A DNA stretch of 6,506 bases from a bacterium (GTDB lineage Bacteria > Chloroflexota > Dormibacteria > Aeolococcales > Bog-877): assembly GCA_021844355.1 (NCBI GenBank), contig JAKBTP010000164.1, positions 1 through 6,506 of the forward strand. The letters run 5' to 3'. This document shows, piece by piece, positions 1-5,892 of this stretch. The position numbers and the translations under genes are program-made. The notes beneath the pieces are model-generated. The model was not told the DNA's origin, did not search any database, and was given only the letters and a program-made list of their open reading frames with translations. Numbering within the stretch: position 1 is the first letter of the stretch; each line of letters begins with the position of its first letter.

Positions 1-50
1 GACGCAACAGTGTGGGTCCCATCCGCGTCCTCTACGGTGTGGACTGGGTG

Positions 51-575
51 ATGGAGGGACCGGTACTGGACGACCTGCAGGCCGCCCGGGCCGGCGACCG
101 CGAGGCCGTGGCCCGGCTTTTGGAGCCGCTCCTTGATCCCGCCTACCGCCTGGCGCTGGCGATGCTCCGCCGTCCCGAGGCAGCTCAGGACGCTGTCCAG
201 GACTCATGTCTCAACGCGCTGAGGGCGATCCCCCGGTTCCGAGGAGAGATCGCGGATATCCGCCCCTGGTTCCTCACCATCGTCCGGAATGCCAGCCGGT
301 CGCAGATGCGGCTGCGATTCTGGCGATGGACAGGGCTCAACGACAGCCTGGTCTCGGCGGACGGCATGGGCCCGTCGGCCGAGAGCCACGACCTCCGCCG
401 GGCCCTGAGCCGCCTGGGGCCCGGCCAGCGCACCGCGCTGGCCCTCTTCTACTACCTGGACCTGCCCATGGAGGAGGTGGCCCAGGTGCTGCGGATATCG
501 GAGCCGGCCGCTCGTTCCCGGGTCTACCGGGCGGTCGCCGAACTGCGCTCCCGAATGGGGGAGGACGAGCCGTGA
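51..575 (+). CDS. ECF-type RNA polymerase sigma factor
   Basis: A 174-residue alternative sigma factor of the extracytoplasmic-function (group 4) type, which would direct RNA polymerase to a small set of promoters. Region 2 spans about residues 22-90; it includes the acidic stretch around AAQDAVQDSCLNALRAI and the helix RPWFLTIVRNASRSQMR used for -10 recognition and melting. A linker at about 94-114 leads to region 4 at about 115-168, with a helix-turn-helix MEEVAQVLRISEPAARSRV for the -35 element. Length and two-domain layout fit a complete ECF factor without extra C-terminal domains. ATG at 51 is chosen because the family usually starts just before a DLQAARAGD-like stretch. The frame is open to the window's left edge, with GTG codons at 12, 39 and 48, so a longer start cannot be excluded. 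No clear Shine-Dalgarno precedes 51. The stop overlaps the next gene's GTG by 4 bases, so the two are probably co-translated. Confidence 0.93.
   Translation: MEGPVLDDLQAARAGDREAVARLLEPLLDPAYRLALAMLRRPEAAQDAVQDSCLNALRAIPRFRGEIADIRPWFLTIVRNASRSQMRLRFWRWTGLNDSLVSADGMGPSAESHDLRRALSRLGPGQRTALALFYYLDLPMEEVAQVLRISEPAARSRVYRAVAELRSRMGEDEP
557..565 (+). promoter_or_regulatory. Shine-Dalgarno for the membrane protein at 572
   Basis: GGGGGAGGA lies inside the end of the sigma factor gene, 6 bases before GTG 572. Its strength and spacing decide this start for the downstream gene, whose frame stays open far upstream only because of the high GC content. Confidence 0.6.
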
Positions 576-1588
576 AAGAGCCGCTGGAGAGCGCGATTGG
601 CCGGGCGTTTGAGAACGAGTACCGGGAGCCGCCCACGGACCTTCGATCGGCGCTGCGCTTCCGCTCGCGCCCCCGCCGCGGGCGCCTCGCCGCCGGGATT
701 CTGGTCTTCGCCCTGGTGGGAGCCGTGGTGGCGGCCACCGTCAGCCTGCCGCGGCTGGCCGGCCGGGCGCCCGCCAGCGGTCGGGCGAGCAGCGGGTTCA
801 TCCCGGACTTCGGGTACCGGCTGGCGGGCTCCAAGTCGGGTGGGGCCGGCCGCACCTACCTCGGCACGGTTCCGGCCGGATACGAGTACGGGGTCTTTCT
901 CAGCAACAGCTGCAGGGCCAAGGTCACCCCGTTCCGCCTCCCCCAGGGAAACGGCCCGGCGGGGGTGGGCTGGGTGCTCGCCGTCGAGGTGGGGAACACG
1001 GCGGCGTGGTCGGTCCCGGCCAGCTCCGGGCGCCACCCGTGCCAGGGGTCGGGTGGAGCGAGCAGGACTACCAAGCCCGCCCAAGGGCGCCTGCGGCTCT
1101 ACGTGGTGGCCGCCAGGGGCGTGCGCTGGAGGGCGGAGCTGGAGGTGGCGCGGGTGCCTGGACCACTGCCCAGCCCTCCTGCAATCCTTGGGGAGTGCCC
1201 GTCGAGCCAGCTGGGGTGGGGCTCGAGTGCCGGACGGACAGGGAAAGGTGGGTGGGACTACTACGCTTATCCCACCCGTCAGGGAGCCAAGCCCTGCCGG
1301 TTCGTCGCCGAGGTGCGCCTCGGCCTCTACCTGGCAAGCTCGCTCCGGCCCCTGGCGGTGGACGGCAACCTGCAGTTGCACCAGATCTCGGGCGTGCTCA
1401 ACGGGTCCAGCGGCGGACCTTCCGCCACCTGGACCTGGACCAACTGGTGCGGACCCCGCTCGGCGGTGCAGGTCGTGCTCGAGCTCTCGTCCGGGGCCCC
1501 GCTCCTGGACAGCAACTCCCCGATCCCTCTCCCAGCCTGCGAGGACTCCCACGCTCCGTCGCTCCTTCGCCTGACGGCCTCCGGTTAG
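572..1588 (+). CDS. single-pass membrane protein, DUF4232-like outer domain; possible sigma-factor partner
   Basis: 338 residues starting at GTG, overlapping the sigma factor stop in a GTGA. Residues 1-38 are a short cytoplasmic arm rich in Arg just before the membrane. Residues about 39-59 (LAAGILVFALVGAVVAATVS) form one helix. The remaining ~280 residues should lie outside the membrane. This part has six cysteines (about 114, 157, 209, 242, 293, 323), an even number that fits disulfides. The stretch from Cys209 (CPSSQL) to Cys242, followed by TWTNWCG near 291-294, resembles the Cys pattern of actinobacterial DUF4232 proteins; this is recognition by eye. Position right behind an ECF sigma gene suggests a membrane regulator of that sigma factor. 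However, the cytoplasmic arm lacks the HxxxCxxC zinc anti-sigma motif and is very short. It could instead be an envelope protein merely co-transcribed with the sigma factor. Coding is certain, function is not. Confidence 0.85.
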   Translation: MKEPLESAIGRAFENEYREPPTDLRSALRFRSRPRRGRLAAGILVFALVGAVVAATVSLPRLAGRAPASGRASSGFIPDFGYRLAGSKSGGAGRTYLGTVPAGYEYGVFLSNSCRAKVTPFRLPQGNGPAGVGWVLAVEVGNTAAWSVPASSGRHPCQGSGGASRTTKPAQGRLRLYVVAARGVRWRAELEVARVPGPLPSPPAILGECPSSQLGWGSSAGRTGKGGWDYYAYPTRQGAKPCRFVAEVRLGLYLASSLRPLAVDGNLQLHQISGVLNGSSGGPSATWTWTNWCGPRSAVQVVLELSSGAPLLDSNSPIPLPACEDSHAPSLLRLTASG

Positions 1589-1621
1589 CGGTCCCGCCGC
1601 CTGGTGGTACCGTGCCCGCGT

Positions 1622-1629
1622 GGAGGTGA
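1622..1629 (+). promoter_or_regulatory. strong Shine-Dalgarno setting a TTG start
   Basis: GGAGGTGA is a full match to the anti-Shine-Dalgarno end of 16S rRNA and sits 7 bases before TTG 1637. It fixes TTG 1637 as the start of the DUF4129 gene in preference to the in-frame GTG at 1604, which has no such site. Confidence 0.75.
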
Positions 1630-1636
1630 GCTTCAG

Positions 1637-2587
1637 TTGAGCGCGGCGCGAAAGGAGGACCCTGGGCTCCTCCGGCCCGATCGAACGGTGGCGGTGCTGG
1701 CCGCGGTCTGCGCCCTCACCCTCCTGGTCCTGGCGGCGGTCGCGACCCACGCCGCCTTCTCCCGCCCCCTTCTGGCGGCTCACCCCGCCCGTCCCTCCGG
1801 GGTGGAGACCGCGGCGGTGAGCGCGGTGGGAGTTGTGGTCCTGACCGTCTTCTTCGCCGCCGTCGACCTCGCCATCGTCCTCACCCTGTTCCTCATCCCC
1901 TGGCGCCGCTTTCGCGAGGTCGGGCGCCCGGGGGCACCGGTGGCCAAGCTCAGCCGAGGGATGACGGCCCGCCTGGTGCTGCTGGCTGTCTCCCTGGTCG
2001 TGGCCCAATGGCTGGTGCTCGTCCTCACCCTGCAGCGGCGGGCCCATCCCCGAGTGGGGGTCAGCGGCGGCGGGCCCACGGCCCAGGGGCTGCCGGGCTC
2101 TCACCCCGGAGGCACCGTTCCGGTGGCGGACACCCTCCTCCTGGGGGCGCTGCTTGGGCTCGTCTTCGGCCTCTTGGTGATCGGGCTGGTGATCCGGCAG
2201 AGGCGGCGGAGCAGCGGCTGGAGGGCCCGTGACGCCGGCATCGCCCCGGCGCCCGGCCTTCCCGAGGAGCTGGCGGGAGCGTTGGATGCGGGGCTGGAGG
2301 AGCTGGGGTCCACCTCGGACCCGCGGCGGGCGGTGCTCCTCTCGTACGCCCGCATGGAACGAACCCTGGGGGAGCGCGGCCTGCCTCGACAGCAGTTCGA
2401 GACCCACCTGGAATACCTGGAGCGGGCCCTGCGCGGCCTGCGGGCCAGCCCCCGCTCCCTGCGCCGGCTCACCGACCTCTTCGAGCTGGCGCGGTACTCC
2501 CAGCACGAGGTCCGGCCCACGGACCGCAGCGAGGCGGAGGCGGCTCTGGCCCAACTGCGAGACGAGCTCCGCTCCGCCCCGGGATGA
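1637..2587 (+). CDS. DUF4129 domain membrane protein
   Basis: 316 residues from TTG 1637. Predicted helices lie at about 17-37, 58-88, 110-132 and 163-186. Arg-rich segments after the second helix (WRRFREVGR) and the fourth (RQRRRSSGWRAR) obey the positive-inside rule, so both ends should be cytoplasmic. The C-terminal domain, about 208-310, carries the DUF4129 pattern: DPRRAVLLSYARMERTL, then TDLFELARYS and a final Ser-Glu-Ala-Glu helix. DUF4129 is usually found at the C-terminus of transglutaminase-like membrane proteins or as a separate protein in MoxR/DUF58 operons; here it stands alone. Its biochemical role is unknown; by context it is a membrane component or client of the MoxR-DUF58 machine. 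A 48-base gap separates it from the upstream gene, and 52 bases separate it from the next. Confidence 0.88.
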   Translation: MSAARKEDPGLLRPDRTVAVLAAVCALTLLVLAAVATHAAFSRPLLAAHPARPSGVETAAVSAVGVVVLTVFFAAVDLAIVLTLFLIPWRRFREVGRPGAPVAKLSRGMTARLVLLAVSLVVAQWLVLVLTLQRRAHPRVGVSGGGPTAQGLPGSHPGGTVPVADTLLLGALLGLVFGLLVIGLVIRQRRRSSGWRARDAGIAPAPGLPEELAGALDAGLEELGSTSDPRRAVLLSYARMERTLGERGLPRQQFETHLEYLERALRGLRASPRSLRRLTDLFELARYSQHEVRPTDRSEAEAALAQLRDELRSAPG

Positions 2588-2601
2588 GGACCCGGCCCCC
2601 G

Positions 2602-2607
2602 TATACT
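2602..2607 (+). promoter_or_regulatory. possible -10 element (TATACT)
   Basis: TATACT matches the TATAAT consensus at five of six positions and stands out in very GC-rich surroundings. It lies in the 52-base gap after the DUF4129 gene. A transcript starting about 7 bases downstream would begin at ATG 2614, the geometry of a leaderless promoter. No recognisable -35 hexamer is seen 16-18 bases upstream (the bases there are CCGGGA-like), which lowers confidence. Confidence 0.35.
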
Positions 2608-2613
2608 CCGGCC

Positions 2614-2643
2614 ATGGTGGGCGGCGGGACTCGCCGGAGATGA
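2614..2643 (+). CDS. possible nine-codon leader ORF
   Basis: ATG 2614 opens a frame of nine codons (MVGGGTRRR) ending in TGA at 2641-2643. That stop overlaps the ATG of the downstream gene in an ATGA, an arrangement typical of translational coupling. The downstream start has only a GGAG directly touching the ATG, too close to work as a normal Shine-Dalgarno, so coupling from this mini-frame could supply its ribosomes. It is far too short to prove as coding and may be chance. Confidence 0.25.
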   Translation: MVGGGTRRR

Positions 2644-3149
2644 GGGCGGCCCGGGCCTGGGCGGTCGTGCTGGCCGTGGCGGCCACAGGCCTCGCCGCGG
2701 CGCTGGCCGTCGGCCCAGCTCACTTCGGAGACCTTGCCTGGCGGTGGCTCCTGATCTTCCTGGGTGGCCTCGGGGCGACCATTCTGGTGAGCTGGCTGGC
2801 CACTCTGGCCAAGTCGCCGAGGGAGATGCGGCCAAAGCGAAGGAGGGCCTCTGCGGGCCTTCCGGAGAACCTCGTGTCGGTCCAGGACGCGGTCCGGTCC
2901 GGAGCGTCGAGCCGGGCCGACTTCGAACGGGTGCTGCGACCGCTCCTCTCCGAAATCGCGGAGGACCGCTTCCTGGCGCTGGGCATCAGCCCAGAGCGCC
3001 AGCCGGAGGCAGCCAGGGTCCGGGGCGGGCATCTGGTCGCCGACCTTCTCCTCAGCCCCCGACAGACGGTGTACGGGACACGGCAGCCGGGCCCCGGGCG
3101 GGCGGCGCTGGAGAAGCTGATGGCCGACCTTGAGGGGCTGCGGCGGTGA
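2640..3149 (+). CDS. two-helix membrane protein of a MoxR/DUF58 operon
   Basis: 169 residues with helices at about 6-26 and 34-57, followed by a strongly basic stretch (KSPREMRPKRRR) that places the ~110-residue C-terminal part in the cytoplasm. That part reads as helical: FERVLRPLLSEIAEDRFLALGI, then ARVRGGHLVADLLLS and a final ALEKLMADLEGL helix. Small proteins with this pattern commonly sit between DUF4129 and MoxR genes in high-GC Gram-positive genomes; I know no assigned function. By context it may be a membrane adaptor for the ATPase. ATG 2640 is chosen as the only standard start near the first helix. The 3' end overlaps the MoxR gene by 4 bases (GTGA). Confidence 0.85.
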   Translation: MRAARAWAVVLAVAATGLAAALAVGPAHFGDLAWRWLLIFLGGLGATILVSWLATLAKSPREMRPKRRRASAGLPENLVSVQDAVRSGASSRADFERVLRPLLSEIAEDRFLALGISPERQPEAARVRGGHLVADLLLSPRQTVYGTRQPGPGRAALEKLMADLEGLRR

Positions 3150-4126
3150 GCGGGCTGGACGAGCTGCGCCGGCGCTCCGAGGCAGTGCTGGATCAGGTGG
3201 AGCGGGCGGTGGTGGGCAAGCGCCCCGTCCTGGAGCTGGTGATGCTGGGGATCCTGGCGGACGGCCACGTCCTCCTGGAGGACTTCCCGGGGCTGGCCAA
3301 GACCCTCATCGCTCGCTCCTTCGCCCGCGCCTGCGAGCTGAGCTTCTCCAGGATCCAGTTCACTCCCGACCTGATGCCGTCGGACATCACCGGGTCCTCC
3401 ATCTTCAACCAGCGCAGCGGGGAGTTCGAGGTCCGGCCCGGGCCGATCTTCGCCAACCTGATCCTGGGCGACGAGATCAACCGCTCCACTCCCAAGACCC
3501 AGGCGGCCCTCCTGGAGGCGATGCAGGAACGCCAGGTGACCATCGAGGGGGACACCCGGCCGCTGCCCCATCCCTTCCTGGTACTGGCCACCCAGAACCC
3601 CATCGAGTACGAGGGCACCTACCCTCTGCCCGAGGCCCAGCTGGACCGGTTCCTGATGCGCATCTCGGTGGGGTATCCGGACCGCGACGCCGAGCAGCTG
3701 ATGCTCTCCCAGCGGCGCCGGCGTCACCGCGACGAGGCCGAGGTGGAGGTGGCGGTGGACCGAGATGGGCTGCTGGCCATGCAGGCGGAGCTGGAGCAGG
3801 TGCACGTCGAGTCGGACCTCGAGTTCTACATGGTGGACCTGGTGAACGCCACCCGGGAGCACCCCGGAGTCCAGGTGGGGGCGAGCCCCCGGGGCTCCCT
3901 GGCCCTCTTCAAGCTCTCCAGGGCCAGGGCCGCCCTCTCCGGACGCGACTACGTCACTCCGGACGACGTGAAGGCGGTGGCGGCCCCGGCCCTCAGCCAC
4001 CGGCTGATGCTCCGCCCGGACCTCTGGGTCCAGCGGGTGCGCCCGGAGGATGTCGTCGAGGAGTGCCTCCGCCAGGTGCCCACCCCGGCCACCATCCACC
4101 CGCGCTTCACCCCCGCACCCGGTTAG
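3146..4126 (+). CDS. MoxR-family AAA+ ATPase
   Basis: 326 residues, the usual length for a MoxR ATPase. ATP binding and hydrolysis motifs are all present: Walker A EDFPGLAKT at about 45-53 (Lys52, Thr53), Walker B LILGDE at about 105-110 followed by INRSTPKTQAALLEAMQE, sensor 1 in ATQNPIEYEGTYPLPEAQLD (Asn151), the arginine-finger region near Arg168-Arg172, and sensor 2 in GASPRG (Arg249) within the C-terminal helical lid. GTG 3146 overlaps the preceding stop by 4 bases and is preceded by GAGGGG at 3132-3137, 8 bases upstream. MoxR proteins form ring oligomers and act as chaperone-like remodelling enzymes with von Willebrand A or DUF58 partners; such a partner follows directly. The enzyme looks intact and active. 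The precise client is unknown. Confidence 0.97.
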   Translation: MSGLDELRRRSEAVLDQVERAVVGKRPVLELVMLGILADGHVLLEDFPGLAKTLIARSFARACELSFSRIQFTPDLMPSDITGSSIFNQRSGEFEVRPGPIFANLILGDEINRSTPKTQAALLEAMQERQVTIEGDTRPLPHPFLVLATQNPIEYEGTYPLPEAQLDRFLMRISVGYPDRDAEQLMLSQRRRRHRDEAEVEVAVDRDGLLAMQAELEQVHVESDLEFYMVDLVNATREHPGVQVGASPRGSLALFKLSRARAALSGRDYVTPDDVKAVAAPALSHRLMLRPDLWVQRVRPEDVVEECLRQVPTPATIHPRFTPAPG

Positions 4127-5385
4127 TGATCCCCAGGGCGCATCCCAGGCTCCTGGGGTACGGGGCCGCCACCGCCGCTCTGGTGCTGATGGGTGTCGCC
4201 CTGGCCAGCCCGGCGGTGGTGGCGCTGGCCGCTCCCTTCGCCCTCTGGCTGGCGGTTGGGGCGGCCCTGGTCCGGCGGCCCCGGCTCTCCGCGGATGTCT
4301 CCCTGGAGCCGTCCCGCTCAGCAGAGGGCCAGGTGGTGACATGCCTTGTCCAGTTCCGGAATGGGGACGCGCCCTGGCTCGAGATGGAGCTGCCCACACC
4401 CCAGGGGGTCGCCTCTGCCAGCGGACGCCTTCGACTTCGGGTCCGGGCCGACCGGCGGGCCGAGCTTCGCGTTAGCTGCGGGCGCTGGGGGGCGTACCGT
4501 CTGGGGCCTGTCCGGGCCCGGGCGCAGGATGCCTTGGGGCTCTTCTCCTACGACCTCTCCCTCGGTCAGCCACTCCCGCTCCGGGTCTACCCCTCCTGGG
4601 ACCAACTCCGCCAGCTGGTCCCGCCCCGCCGCACCCAGGTGTTCTTCGGCAACCGGATCGCCCGGCAGTCCGGGGACGGGATCGAGTTCTCCGAGGTCCG
4701 TCAGTTCCTTCCCGGCGACCTGGTGCGCCGGATCAACTGGCGGGTCACCGCCCGGACCGGGGTCCCGCACGTCAACCGGCTGCACCTGGAGCGCAACTCG
4801 GACGTGATCCTCTTCGTGGACAGCTTCACAGAGGTTGGGGAGGGCCGGGACACAGTGCTCAGCCTGGCGGTCCGGGCGGGCTCCGCGCTGGCCGAGGGCC
4901 ATCTCCGCCACCGCGACCGTGTGGGCGTGGTCGGCTTCGGCGGGCTGGTGCGCTGGCTCGACCCCGGCCTGGGGCCACGGCACCTCTATCGAGTGGTGGA
5001 GGCGCTCCTGGACACCGACGTGGTCACCTCGTACGCCTGGCGCGACCTGGAGGTGCTCCCTCCTCGGGTGCTGCCCCCGGCGGCCATGGTGGTGGCGCTC
5101 ACCCCGCTCCTGGACCCCCGCAGCCTGGGAGCGCTCGCCGACCTCCACCACCGAGGCTTCGACCTCCTGGTGCTGGAGATCGCCCCTGAGAAGCTGGTGG
5201 GGGCCCCGCTGCGCCACGCCGACCCCCTGGCCGTCCGTGTCTGGCGGGCCCAGCGGGAGGCAAGGCGGCACCGCCTGCAGCGCCAGGGAGTGTCCGTGGT
5301 GGAGTGGCCGCCCGACCGTCCCCTGGAGGTGGTGCTGGCAGCGGCCAGGGAGTACCGGCGATCCGCCCGGCCCGCGCTGCGCTGA
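4126..5385 (+). CDS. DUF58 family protein (vWA-like MoxR partner)
   Basis: 419 residues, normal for the family. Two helices near the N-terminus (about 10-27 and 29-49) anchor it in the membrane, followed by a beta-rich segment at about 55-170. The DUF58 signature runs from Gly183 to about Asp232: GDGIEFSEVRQFLPGDLVRR, then INW (203-205), and the strand DVILFVDS that begins a von Willebrand A-like fold. The vWA metal site appears degenerate: Asp232 is kept but DxSxS reads DSFTE, and a later strand ends LTPLLD (Asp330) where family members often have SD. The start is GTG 4126, which shares its G with the MoxR TAG stop. No Shine-Dalgarno is seen, so translation should depend on ribosomes finishing MoxR. 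It probably works with that ATPase at the membrane; the exact process is unknown. Confidence 0.95.
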   Translation: MIPRAHPRLLGYGAATAALVLMGVALASPAVVALAAPFALWLAVGAALVRRPRLSADVSLEPSRSAEGQVVTCLVQFRNGDAPWLEMELPTPQGVASASGRLRLRVRADRRAELRVSCGRWGAYRLGPVRARAQDALGLFSYDLSLGQPLPLRVYPSWDQLRQLVPPRRTQVFFGNRIARQSGDGIEFSEVRQFLPGDLVRRINWRVTARTGVPHVNRLHLERNSDVILFVDSFTEVGEGRDTVLSLAVRAGSALAEGHLRHRDRVGVVGFGGLVRWLDPGLGPRHLYRVVEALLDTDVVTSYAWRDLEVLPPRVLPPAAMVVALTPLLDPRSLGALADLHHRGFDLLVLEIAPEKLVGAPLRHADPLAVRVWRAQREARRHRLQRQGVSVVEWPPDRPLEVVLAAAREYRRSARPALR

Positions 5386-5888
5386 TCGCCGCGGCCGTGG
5401 CCGCCGTCCTGGGAGCGCCATCGCTCCTGTACGTGGCGGCGCGAGGCGGGGGGTTGCCGCTTGCCTGGCTGCTGCCGATCACCGCCCTCGGCCTCCTGGC
5501 GCTGCTCGCCGGTGGCCTGGGTGGCGCCCCGAGCCTCGCCGCCTGCGCCCCGGTCCTCCTCGGCGGACCAGTTGCCCTCACCCTCTGGGATGCGGGACCA
5601 GTGCTGCTGGCCGTCCCTCTCGGGCTCTCCATCCTGCTGGCCACCGAGCTGGCGTTCCTGGCCGCCGACCTCGCCCGCGAGGGTACATGGGAATCGTCCG
5701 CGGTGGGGTCGAGGGCACTGCGGACGGGCGGGATGGCGCTGGCCGGCGTGGCGGCGTCGGCGGTGGTCCTGGCGACCGGGGGGGTGCCCGCCTCCGGGGG
5801 CCTGGACCTCACCCTCCTCGGCGTGGGCTCGGCGCTGCTCCTGGTGCTGGGAGTGGGGCTGCTGGCCCGGGGCCGCCTCCGCGCCTGA
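5304..5888 (+). CDS. small polytopic membrane protein, about six helices, function unknown
   Basis: Up to 194 residues, nearly all hydrophobic (Ala, Leu, Gly, Val). From GTG 5304, helices are expected at about 27-44, 51-70, 77-94, 99-122, 143-158 and 167-187; Glu115 in the fourth is a rare charged residue in a membrane segment. The C-terminus ends in ARGRLRA, which suggests a cytoplasmic end. I do not recognise a family. The start is uncertain. GTG 5304 would overlap the DUF58 gene by 82 bases, with AGGGAG 13 bases upstream. CTG 5382 would give 168 residues and a CTGA 4-base overlap like other junctions here. GTG 5397 would cut into the first helix. It is probably the last gene of the operon and a membrane partner of the MoxR/DUF58 pair, by context only. 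Confidence 0.7.
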   Translation: MAARPSPGGGAGSGQGVPAIRPARAALIAAAVAAVLGAPSLLYVAARGGGLPLAWLLPITALGLLALLAGGLGGAPSLAACAPVLLGGPVALTLWDAGPVLLAVPLGLSILLATELAFLAADLAREGTWESSAVGSRALRTGGMALAGVAASAVVLATGGVPASGGLDLTLLGVGSALLLVLGVGLLARGRLRA

Positions 5889-5892
5889 CCGT

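Noticed and set aside
1585..1613. TTAGCG and TACCGT with 17-base spacing ahead of the DUF4129 gene, considered as a promoter.
   Set aside because: Each hexamer matches consensus at only about three positions and the upstream one overlaps a stop codon; too weak to annotate.
524..2686. A minus-strand open frame of 720 codons antisense to the first four genes.
   Set aside because: It is rich in Arg, Gly, Pro, Gln and His, with no recognisable domain, and crosses four well-supported genes. Long antisense open frames are expected in DNA this GC-rich.
3130..4125. Open frame running through the MoxR gene in the same frame as DUF58, which would give a 751-residue fusion.
   Set aside because: The upstream portion is Gly/Arg/Pro-rich noise overlapping MoxR; recognisable DUF58 protein begins at GTG 4126.
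2720..4399. A minus-strand open frame of 559 codons antisense to the MoxR gene.
   Set aside because: The plus strand encodes a full MoxR ATPase with every motif; the antisense translation is low-complexity and resembles no family.
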